From: Sclerurus mexicanus | Taxonomy: Eukaryota > Chordata > Aves > Passeriformes > Furnariidae | Reading direction: 5' to 3' | Length of the DNA stretch: 64,000 bases | NCBI GenBank assembly: GCA_013396755.1 | Contig: VWZF01002261.1 | Location: 3,309,087-3,373,086, forward strand | In this document: positions 27,601 to 39,600 of the stretch, piece after piece | How the letters are laid out: every line of letters starts with the position of its first letter | Numbering within the stretch: the first letter of the stretch is position 1 | Program-made: the position numbers and the translations under genes | The notes under the pieces: generated by a model | Seen by the model: the letters and a program-made list of their open reading frames with translations, nothing else | What the model was told of the DNA's origin: nothing | Databases searched by the model: none

Positions 27601-30600
27601 CAAGGACTTAAATGCTATTCACGAAAAGATTTTAGTGCTGAAATTTGTTTATTTCCTGTAGTTATAAGTGGCTCAAATGAAATAACATTGGTAAACTTTC
27701 ATTGACCCTCAGTACTTATGAGGATTTATCTCAGCTGTGCGTTTCATTTAAAGATTGTATTATAAGGTCAATTTTATATGTTAAAATTAAATAGGCACAG
27801 AGCAGGTAGGTAGTAAGCATACCAATTTTCTTTTTTACAAGTCATAAAGTCTGATTTTTATGGATTCTTTTAATTAAAACTGGAAACTTTGTCTAGTAAT
27901 ATTAGGAAGGTGTGCAATGATTGTGGAAACACTTGTCCTCATCCTTTTTTGTCTCCTGTTTCCTGGGCCACTGCAAACAGCACTGATAGATACGTTTGTG
28001 TCTGTGTTAAGAGATATCAGTATTCTAATTAGCTGTGGGAGAATGAATGAAAAATTTCAGGTCTGTTCTTCTGCTTGCTATGACAATACCACCAGCTCTG
28101 TAGAGCTTTCAAAATCCTCTAGGGTAAAAGAGTTCCTTGGAAGAGCAAAACAGGAAAAGATATTAAACCATATATTTATAAGTGAAAAGTAACAGAAACT
28201 TGATTGTTAGTCAGAATTTCCTTATGGACATTGATAGTGTAAAACTTGGCTATGATAAGTATTACAGAACATACCCTGATCTAATAATATATATTGAAAG
28301 ACGTAGAAATTACAGGATTTGAAAACATACAGTTTTGTTTCACCTTAACTTTCTAGTTGCATGCTTAGCCCTTGGAAGCTGTAATGCAAGAACAGTGAGA
28401 TCAAAGGGAAAAGACAGTCATGATGACCTTTCAGTGGTACGGGCTGGGTTTGTGTCCCAGTCAGGCTCGATCTGACAGGGCAGTGATGCCCTCTGCAGGG
28501 CTCTGTTCGTCCCACGCTGCCCCCTGGGAGGTGTCTGTGAGGGATGTTCACTGTTAGAAGTGCATGAAGAGGGCACAAGGAATCCTGTCTGCAGCGGTAG
28601 TCATTGTGGTTTGGGGACTACTAGGATTTTCTCTGTGTATTAGTTGCTCAGAATTGCTCACTAGCTCATGTGACTAGGTCACTCTACACTATTTAGAGAT
28701 TTTTGATGAGGAGCTCAAGTTTATAATATGAGCTGTTTTGGTTGAAAATTGGAACCGCACATTTGGTTTGATCGAATGGAATTTGTGTTCCAGCGCAGAT
28801 GATGTTTTTTGTTTTTACATCTGTTTGGTGTGTTCGGAGCTTTGCAGACAGATGTTACGTGGTGCCTCTCTAGCAGAAAGCACAAGCCATTTCATATTGA
28901 AGTTACACTATGCTGTGAAGCAAACAAGCTCACTTACTAACAGTTTATTCTACTTCTCCTCTGTGTTGCAGGTGCTGCTTTCCCCCCACTGATACTCGGG
29001 CACTCCGTCTGTGCCATGAAAGCAGATGATGGTCCATGCAAAGCCATCCACATGCGCTATTTCTTCAACATTCAAAGCCGTGAGTGTGAGGTGTTTGAAT
29101 ATGGTGGATGTCACGGCAACCAGAACAACTTTCTAACGCTGGAAGAATGTCAGAAGAAGTGTGTGGTACAAGGCTAGTACCCATTCTCTTATCCTCCTAT
29201 CAGTTCTTTTGTATTTGTTATTTCTTGTTCACAAACCACATGAACATTGGAAGGAGAAGCCCTCTTCACTTCCTGTTAATACAGAAATGTGATTCTTCTA
29301 ATGATGTTCCCGAGTACATTGGAATCATTTGAATTATTTTACATTCTGCAAGCAGACATTCAGGATTTAGAAAGATAATTGTGACTTGGTTTAGGGTACT
29401 CGTGGAATAGAGACACCAATGCAAGAATGCTTATTTTCTAGCTGGAGCCGTTTTTTGGATGAGTTCTTAAGTGAACTTGATTTAGAGGCTGGGCTAAGCT
29501 GGAGGGCAACACAGATGCTCTTTATTGATTTCAGAGTTTCAAACCCAATTTTTGATCCCAGGTTTCTCCTTCACTTGAAGAGCTGATAGAAGCTGTCCAA
29601 AATCTTGGACATCTTCTATATTTCAACATAATTAGAACAATAGTAGCAGATAAGTCTTACAAAAATGTCAATTATAACCATTTGTCAGGTCTGTTTTATT
29701 GAAACCTCAGCAATTAATCATTAGAAAAAGGAAAATGCCATTCAACATATGATACAAAGCACAATATGCACAAAGGTCCTTGTGAATGTGGGTTTTGCAA
29801 TTAAAAATGATCCTTGTAATTAACTAAGGCTTTTGGCATTGTGCAAGACCCTCACAGGACTGTATGAAAGCTAGAAGATTCTTAAAACTGGGAGTTAATG
29901 CCACTGGAGCCAGAAATTTGACAAGCTTTTATTTTTAGAGACTGGAGGAATTTGAGTCTTATTGAGCATTTCCTCTGGGTTCCTAATATGGATCTTCTTT
30001 TCATGGGAATTTGATGGGTAAACACAGTGCTAATAATAGTACAATAAGGTGTATCTTAAAATAACGTCCTGTCAGGGAAGAATTATATGGAAATCACAAT
30101 TCCTTTGTTACTAAATAACATAATCTAGCATTTCAAATAAAAAAAGTAAAGAAAAAAAGATAACATGGAGAAAGGCATCTTCCTGAATATAAACATCTTG
30201 CCCTAAATGCAGGGACAGGCAAACTCAAGGAAATTCTGTCCTTCTTGGATCTGAAACAGATCTTGAGCCAATTCTTCCTGAACTGGCTGAGAAGGGAAAG
30301 AACCTTTACAGATACTACTAGAAGTGCAGATTACTATTTTGGTGTTCATTTACCTGTATTTGGGGTTTTTTGTTGTTTTTTTAAAATTAATTATTAATTA
30401 AGATAAAAGTTGTTTACAACACTGTTAATTCTCCAGACCACACTATTTGTGTCTTGGATTCTTCATACTGGAGTAAAAAAAACCCCACCCCCCCCACCCC
30501 CCAAAAAAACCCAACAAAAACCACAAAAAACCCTGTTATCCCAGTAAAATAGAATTCAATCAATAAGTTTTTAAGTCATCATAACAGACTTTTGAATGGG

Positions 30601-33600
30601 AGCAGATGACAGTTCCGGGCAGAAAATTAAATGAAGAAATTCATTACAGAGGAATGGAAGATGAGAGCTGTGCTTAACCAGTAAAGAAACCAAACACAAA
30701 AATGCCATTTTGCTCCTTTTCTACTCCTGTTGTTTTATTCTCACTTTTCTGCAAATTGTCCCATCAAACATTCTGTCTGTTCATCCTGTTTGGGAACTGG
30801 ACCCTGCAGTGTTTAAGAAGAGCAAGTAGCACTGTGCTGGTTACGGCACAGCTTGCAATCAGTAAGAGATTTCAGAGTTCTCGTTTCCAGGCCTAAATGA
30901 TGATGTTCATATCTCCAAACTTGGGTCATTTTCGCTGAACAGAACACGCCAGTTTAAGTGCTGCTTACTGGAGAAGTTTGGGACGATGTCCTTAAAGGCA
31001 GGAGCTGGTCTTGCTTCCACCTTAGGCTGAAGGTTGCCACCCACCAACCTGGGTCTAAAAGACTTGCATTTAGTGTTTGGTAATTATCACCCTCATAAAG
31101 GTTTATGACTGAAATAACAGATGTCCTTCCTCTACCCAGCCTGGGCAGATTTTTGGGGTTTTTTTAATTAATATTATTTATTCTACATGCCTATTCAGAA
31201 GATGTATCTCTATCAGAACTGAATGATGATATTTTCATGAGCATTCAAGACAGATTAATATAATTTTAAATAGTTGAAAATTGTTCAAACTTCGGCATTA
31301 ATATGATACAGGCCTTTGGATCCAATAGCAGTAAAAGTAATTTCCCAGTTCAATTCAGTATTGGGGTAGTTTGATTTCAGTACTCTCCATATCCTCAGGT
31401 TTCCAATACAGCAGGTCTTCTCACACGAAGGAAATGATACTTCAGTTATCCGGAATAAGCTTTCATCTTCGCTAATAAAGAAAAAAAAGAAAGGGAAGAG
31501 CTGCTGTATTCTTCCTCTCAGTGCTCATTGTCACTGCTAAGCACACTGGTATCGCAGCTGAGATTTCACATGACTGCCTTTGCTAAGTATTTTTATTTAT
31601 ATTGCAGAATCGTCTGGGAAGAAGGTGCTAGCACAAATGAAGAAAGGTAATTACATTTACATAGTAATCTAAGATTCTTATACAACAATAAGGTATTTAT
31701 TGGCTTTTTTTCTTAAATTATTTATGTATTGTTTTGAGCTGTCTCCTAACAAAAACAGCAATGTCTGATGAAAGGGAGTTCTTATTCTGAAACTTCTGTG
31801 TTCATCAAAGAATTTGAGGACAGTTGTGGTCACTGAAGATGGTAGCTGCAATCTCTTCACAAAATAAACACATTATTATGGTTTTCTTTTCTCTTTTGTT
31901 AGTAAAAAGAAAGACTTGGTAAAGATTCAAGCATTGTATAATTAGCCGTGATGGGGAACTCTCTGTTTTGAAAACAAGCTAAAAGCTTGCTCCACTGTTA
32001 ACACAAATAGGGAAAAAAATCACTCTGAAGCAGAGCTTTTCAAGCATTGTCTGTGGAGGAGGTACCAGAGGTTAGGGCAGATCCCCTAAATACACATCAG
32101 ACAAGGGAGCAAGTTTCCCACTCCTGAAGGGACAGACTGTTTAGAGACCTTTAAATGCCTTAAGGCAGACTTCCACACAGCCCCTGCTAGAGCACTGAGA
32201 GTCACTTCCCTGAGACACTCCTGGTCTCTTGAGGTAACCAGTGTCCCTAACGAGGATATTGGAGTTTGACTCTTACAGTAGAGCCTGTGAAGACTCATTC
32301 TACCTTTCCCCCTTGCACACTGCAGTCTTGCCTGGACTGGAACCACTGCTGGTGGCCTGAGTTCCCTGAACACAGACTGGAGTAAATTCCTTCACAAGTC
32401 AGCTCCTCTTTTCCTGCTTAACCTCCTTCATCCCTCCTGCCACTTGTGATTCTTGGATGCACGTGCATTTAGCAGCTTGCAGAAATGTTAGTATTTGCAC
32501 ATCCCTTCTCTTTGCAGAATGTTATTTGCAATATTTGCATACCGAGGTGATTGTTTTCTTTTCCTGTTTTCTACGGTCCTTTCCTAATGTATTAAAAACC
32601 CAAAACCAACAACAACAAAAAAACAAAACCAAAAAAAATAACGAAACCAAAACCAACCAACCAAAAAAACACAACATCATGGTTCTATGCTATGGAAGTT
32701 CCTGAAGTTGATTTTCCACAGATGCTGCAAGCTTTGGCACTACTTTCTTTAAGTGCTGACTCTAGTTCCCTGTTTTTAATGACAAACGAGAGCACATCCT
32801 GTTAAATTCAGCTCATGGCTATCATCAACATCATTGCATGTTTACTATTGTTTCCAGTAAAGCAGTCTGGAATATTGAGTCCCTGGAGAAAGACATGGCA
32901 TTTAGAATGTAATACTGGTTTGTATAGTTAGGATTATATTGCTTTCATGAACTCTCTCTTCAAAAGTGGCTATAAAAGTTAGCTATGAGCTCAACTAATT
33001 TGGACTTAATTTCCCTTTTCTGCAAGAACCATTTTAATATAAGGTTCTTCTAAATGAAGAACATCTGTTTTTAGGAATCAGTCATAATCCTGTAGTCTGC
33101 ATACCCTTATTATTATCTGCCTTCCTTTTTCAATTCATATCTATCTACTAATTTCTTTCTGTTAATTCACAATATTGTGCAATATTTGATGAAAGAATTT
33201 TAGCTCCTATTGCCTGTGAGCTCCTAATAGCTGGTATTTGGGATAGGTACAGCTCTGTCAGAGTCTTGCCTGTCTGTGTAACTGTCTCCCTTCTGTTCTC
33301 AGCTGAAAGAATATCATATGCCTTGCATATATCTTTCATGTTTATTGCTCTATATGAACTTAGTTTTCTAAACCTGCGGACCGCAATAGGTGCTGTATTT
33401 GAATACTAAGAAACATGAAACATCTGAACTATAGATTACATTTACAGAGAATGAAATTATAGTGAATAATAAAAATTAAACTATTCAGCAGTGCTTAAAG
33501 TAGTTGATTTTTCCATTTTGTGAAAGAACATTTTAAGGATTAAATTTTACATGTGATCTCTGAAAATTGGGTTTTTTTATGTTCAGGATATTTTATAACA

Positions 33601-36600
33601 ATTGAAGTACAAGATATTGCCAATTAATTCTTTAAAAAACATTAGTTATGAACTTTTATTTTATATAAATACATCATGTGCATTAATTGCTTTTAATAAT
33701 AACCTTCTTCTAACAATGAATTTGAATATATACTTAGCTAAAATAGATGTAATAGGATTAACTTCTTTGCAACTTGATAATCTGTTCCAAAAGTGTTAGG
33801 AACTTCAAAGTAATTGCTCTCTAGTCATTTTTATTAAAATGGCAGCCCACTGCCCCGTTTTAGTCTCAATATTTTGTGAACTTTCACAGGCAAGGAAGGT
33901 CATTTTGTATCACATCTGATATGATTGTCTTATATGATGGCTAAGAGCAAGTCAGCTCAGACAAGAATCATATTTCAAAGTATTTACTAGTAGGAGTTTG
34001 AGAATGCCTCCACATGTATTTTATTATCGTTCCCATGATTTTATTTTTAGAATATAATTTTGAGAAAAAATTGAATATGGTGAAAAGTTGACTTTCAGAG
34101 ATTGTGTTTTTCTTCCCTGTCAAAAGACATGATATCACGCTGTAATATTCAGTCAGATTACACAGGGTTCATTTGTTAACTTTTTCTTGGTTGATGTAGT
34201 AGTTATTGATTGCAGACTCAGAACTGGGGCTGAAAAATTATGGAATATCTGCTGTGTCTCCCAGTTTCCTGTACCCTTTTAATACAGTCAACTACGTCAG
34301 ACAAAATGCTTTGATAGATTCTTTCCTGTTTGTTTTTTTCTTTTTCAACTCTTTGCTTTTTCTTTCTATTTTAATGTTACTTTTTTTATAATTCACATTA
34401 GCATTGACTAAAACAACTATATCAATTACAAGAGTGTGTACTTAGATGCAAATGATCCAGCTGAAATTCAGACTTTCTTTTAAATCAGAATAAAAACTAA
34501 TTGTAATTTTCAAGTTACAGCTTCAATGTTGGAGCAAACTTTGAAGGAATCATTAGTTGTCATTTTTCAAGATATAATTTACTGGCTACTTTAAAAGAGA
34601 AAAAAAGCAATACAAATATCCTTCTAGTGTTCAAGCATAATATTATGGTGTTATATACAGAATGAAAGCAACACAATAAAGCAGCAGTTATTTTACAGCT
34701 GGCCTTTAGTCCAAAGTTACAGGTTTAATTCATAACCTTCCTCCGGTTCTGCTTCTGTCTTGAAAGGTGTGTTAATATTTTGATTCCCACACTTTATTCA
34801 TCGCTTACTATTGTTTGTAGTAAAACCCGACTTCTGCTTCCAAGAAAAAGACCCTGGAGTCTGCCGGGGCTATTTCACCAGGTATTTCTATAACAAAGAG
34901 ACCAAGTCATGTGAAGCATTCAAGTATGGTGGGTGCCTAGGAAACCAGAACAACTTCAGGAGTCTGGAAGAATGCCAGAGGACCTGCCAAGAAAACTGTA
35001 AGTTGTTGTCTTCATTATTCTTACTTCTACTCTTGTATAAACAATGCTGTGTTTACCATGTATCTTGCATGGAAAAGAGGCAACTTAAGGTACCATGAGG
35101 TGGCAATAACTTATATATGAAATTGACAATAATTATATATATACCTTAAATAAAAATATCTAAATAAAGAATATGAACTAAAATATTTGGTAGGCACTAT
35201 TTAATATTACAGGGTTCCTTTTTTACTTTTCTCACGACAGCTGATGTAAAATCTGCCAGTTTGGCTTTATAATGCCATAAAACAATATATATACATATTT
35301 AACCATATATCTGCATGTACTCTTTTCTAACCAAGTCTGCAATGAAAAGAGGTGCTCATATAGGAATTTCTAGTCTTATTGTTTCCTTACTTCCCACTAA
35401 AGAATCGTGGGGAACCTGTGCCTCACTTCTGAACCATTTGGCTGTAGCTTAGGCTACAGAACAGCCATTCAGACTGACCAAAGATCGTTCATCCACCTTC
35501 TTGCCCTACTAGTTCCAAGGAATTGTTCTATATCAGGGTATAGTAACCTTCAGAACTCCTGTCCCCTTCACAGAAGACTTCATTTTATTCATAGGGTAAA
35601 CACATTTTCCCATCGAGAGCCTCCAGACTCTTTTATCTCGCTTGTCTCTGGTGGGCCTCTTTCCAGGACTGTTTCATAATCTGTCATTTTGGCAAGAGGA
35701 ACTCAAGCTTATTCACACTTGGAGTAGGAAAGACCCACTATGCTTCTTTTTAAAGATTTTAAAAAAAGTAACTATACATATAGAGCCATGTGCTTTTTCC
35801 CTGCCTTTGCTGAAGCTTTTCTTCCTGGGCTCTGATTCCACTTTTAGACTAAAGGCTGCAGAATATTTGTTTATTCCTGACTTTAGTCTGAAATAACATT
35901 TCCATGTAAATTTGTATGAATACTCAAGGATAAGAAAGAGGATTAGGGGCCACTGCCATGGTCTAAATAGATGAAAGTTTTTATCTTTGAGATATTGAAG
36001 CATTGATACCACTTTGGGGAGGTTTTTTTCCCTAATTATTTTCCCTTCTTTTTCTCATTTAGTAAATTTATTGCCAGTTGTTACAGTTGAAGAGTATCCT
36101 AACACTGTGAACAGTAGTTCCCCAACAGAAGAATCCAACCAGTTCCCTGGGATTTTTGGTAACAATTTGCTTTTGCTGTTTATGGTTAACCCTTTAATGC
36201 AGATGCTCCTTAGTTTGTCCACTCATTTTCCCATTTACTTGAAGATGTGTGTGTCAGTGGAAATGCACGAGCACAATGAAGTCATTAGCATTAAAACTTG
36301 CTTCATAACCACTTTCCTGTCAGTAATGCGTATTTTGAAAAAGGCTTACAATGGTTGCAAAGGTTGGAATGTCTGCTATAATATAAAAATAACCTTACCA
36401 AACCATGTTTGATTTAAATCTTACATCGGTAATATTAAAGAAGAAAAAGGAACCCATCCCAAAGTTGTCCCAGCAACCTCAGTTTCTTATGCCTTTGGGA
36501 CTTAGAGAAATCTTTTACTGTCATCAATACTGGCATTGAGTAAGGCCAATGGATACCAAACCAGCTGGTTTTCAGGGCTCGGCTGTATCTTGTTAACCTG

Positions 36601-39600
36601 ACACTTACTGTTTCACATATCACACTCCCTCCCACCTTTTCTCTTTGTTTTAGTAAATTTGTTGCCAACTGCTGCGAATGAGAAGTCCAACACTCTGAAC
36701 AGTAGTTCCCGAAAGGAGGAGCGCAACCAGTTACCCATTTCTTTTGGTAAGAATTAACTTTTGCAGTTCCTAGCTCTCAGCCTTTCAGATTTTCCATTTC
36801 CACCCATTTCCTGACATGTCTAAGACTGAAGAATGGGCTTTCATTTATTGTCAAAGGATTTGATAAGCAGAGAAAGTCAAAGTGAAGGAATATATTGCTA
36901 CTTACAGATCTTCCATAAATATCAGAAAGTGGAAGACTGACCACATCTTGTGCTCTTTGAAAATGTGCTCTTCCTGAAGGTCTGATTAATACAAAAAGAC
37001 CAAAAGCAGTGATGCAGAATTCGCTCAGTTAAAATGAATATTTTTGTGAGGATCTAATAGGCAGGTGATTTAAAGCTCATTTTATCCATTAAAAAAGAAC
37101 CATACTTGGATTTTAAAATATGGCATAGTATAATATATTTAATATGATGATATTTTTATTTTCACTGTGGCCATATTAAACTCAGGTTTTGTTTCAGTAT
37201 AATCAAAGTGAGTATGAAATAATTTTGTGTGGCTTCAAGGTATTTTTGCACTATGTATGATAATGCAGCTGAGACTGTGGACCTTTGCTGAGGAGGGATA
37301 GGTTTGAACAGTTTCTGCAGCTGGACATGGTCCAGGATAGATGGCTGGTACTTGCTCACGTTTTAAAGGGTGACTGAATTTGAGGCATGTCATTTTTATG
37401 ATCCACAGTTGTGCAAGAGGAAACAACAAACAGTTGGAAAGAACCTGAGCAGTCTTACCAAGTATTTATGTTGGTTTTTTGCATTTGCACTTGCTTGTGC
37501 TTTTGAGGACTGAGTGATGGGTTCCAGATTCATTAAGGTTTTTGCATTTTATATGTTTTATAAGATATAAGGGTGTGCAGGATAACATTCCTGTGCTCTC
37601 TGCTTAGAATGGTGTGTCTAATAAAGCATGAATGTGTGTTGTACCCTATTTTTTGCTTGCACTGTGATCCACATATACTGTTGGATTGACATATATGTGT
37701 TATAGTTGTTTGTTTACCACATACAAAGCATCAATGCACTCTCTTATTCAAATGACTGAATATAAAACAGTAAAACTTTTGGCAACTTATTTCACTGAAA
37801 AACATATGAATTATTAAGGTCTGGTAATAAGTCTAGGGGCATTAGGGTGTACACATTCCTTGAAGGTTTTTAGTCATAATATGAATCCCCAAATCCTCAA
37901 AACATATAACGTATACCAGGAAAGAAGCATGATTCACTGTGCTTTCCCAGAGGAAATAGAAGGGGTTTTGATTATGTCAGCAATAGTGAGTTTTGCTTCA
38001 CAGTAGGTTTTGGGAGTGAGAGGTGAGGGTAAGAGAGAGAGAAGACTTGAAGATTGATGGAAGAGGGGGAACTAGGGCCAGTAGAGTCAGTGTAGCTGGA
38101 TGGGTCAGGTGAGAAACATGACCTTGGAAGGGCCAGTGTATTTCAGTGGAAAGTCTGAAGATCCCACAGGTTTTTCCCTAGTCTACAACCTTTGTCTTGC
38201 ACTTTTGTGCCCCATGCAGCCTCCTGCTGCTCTTCTGTTCATCATTTTGTACCTTCCAGGCGGCTGGAAAGGGCTACAATCATGTGCTTTTGTGCAATCC
38301 CACTCTAGAGGAAGGCAAAGGCAGAGCCCAGACTGACAGCTGATTTCTTCACAGAGGTGTGGGGAACATCGTGTCCTCTCTCGCTGTTTCTAGAGGTACA
38401 GGGTAAAGTGAAGTTGCAAGGTAGAGTCATTTCACACAGACGTCCATTGTAACCCTCTGTAGCCCTCTGGGAGGGGCAAGGATGGGACTGTGCACATAAT
38501 GGGGTCAGGATGGACTGTGTGGGATGGAGGGGCTGATGTGCATCTCCGGAAGCACAGGCAAAGAACCTGATCTGCCCTCGTAACATCCAGTTTGCATGTA
38601 TATTGGCCTGGCTATTTATATTTTTTTAACAAGACCTTTAAAAATTTACATTTAATTTCATTAGTTTACATTAAATTAATGAAATTAAATGACTTACAAT
38701 TGATTAACTAATATAAATAAAATTAAAACCATTAAAAAAAACTTAAAAAAAAATTTGCAAGGAGTTGTCTCTTAGAGAATGACTTACCTCACAACTGACA
38801 TGCTATTTCATTTTGATTTCAAGCAAAAAATACGTATTATTGGTGGTGTATATAACTGTGTAACAACATCAGATTATTAGATAACATAGTTCTTGATCTT
38901 CAGAAAATTAAACGCTTCTATGGCCAAACAAAACAAATCACACATACAAACATGAAATTTCTAGGACTATCTCTCAGCAATGAACTTCGTTCAAAGAGTG
39001 AAGATTGTTGTGGTCTTACTCTGCTGCAACAACTAAAATAACTTTTATTCTGGAAAAGTTCAGAAAAATTGAAGCTAAGAGTCAAACTTTTCATTTTTAG
39101 ATTATATGAAGTGATTTATGGTGGAAAATTGTGGGTGCTTTACCTGTGTTTGATTTGTGAGATTTAAGTGGGATATGGGATCAAAAGTCAATTTTCAACT
39201 CTGGAGTATGGACTAGCACACAGATGTAGGTCCTGTTAGTGCTTCTCAAAGTCAGGGTCACATCTTTTGCTGATATAAATTGTCAGAGTTCTATTCACTG
39301 TAATGGATCTGCACCAATTTCTACCTGTAGAGTGCTGCTAAGTGCAGATTTCCTGTTATTTTTGTAATAGCTTGTCTACTTGAAGAGTTTTATTTTCAAT
39401 TTCCTGCAACCAGAAATGAGAAACTGAAGTCTGCATGTATCCAAAATCTGGCAGGAAATCTGAAATTTCATGAACATCACACGCCCATATTTAGTGAAAA
39501 ATAGAAAAGGCTGTATTGTAAGAATTGAATCTTAAACCATACACACTTAAAGATTGTTTAGGTGAAGGGTTAGATACAACAGTCTTGTTATAGGTAAGAA

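Larger units (their letters stand above)
21674..28971 (+). other. TFPI: TFPI intron between signal-peptide and Kunitz 1 exons
   Basis: 7.3-kb AT-rich intron with GTAAGA donor and TTGCAG acceptor. It contains a CR1 3'-end fragment at 22131-22191 and a phase-compatible 36-nt candidate cassette exon at 24621-24656. No other coding segment is evident. Confidence 0.85.

Noticed and set aside
32086..32373. 95-codon minus-strand frame in a moderately GC segment
   Set aside because: Lies inside a TFPI intron, has no recognisable motif and no signs of an antisense gene.
38100..38336. Frame with hydrophobic stretch considered as a TFPI-beta GPI-anchor exon
   Set aside because: The hydrophobic part is followed by a hydrophilic Arg/Ser-rich tail, unlike a GPI signal, and the splice context is weak.
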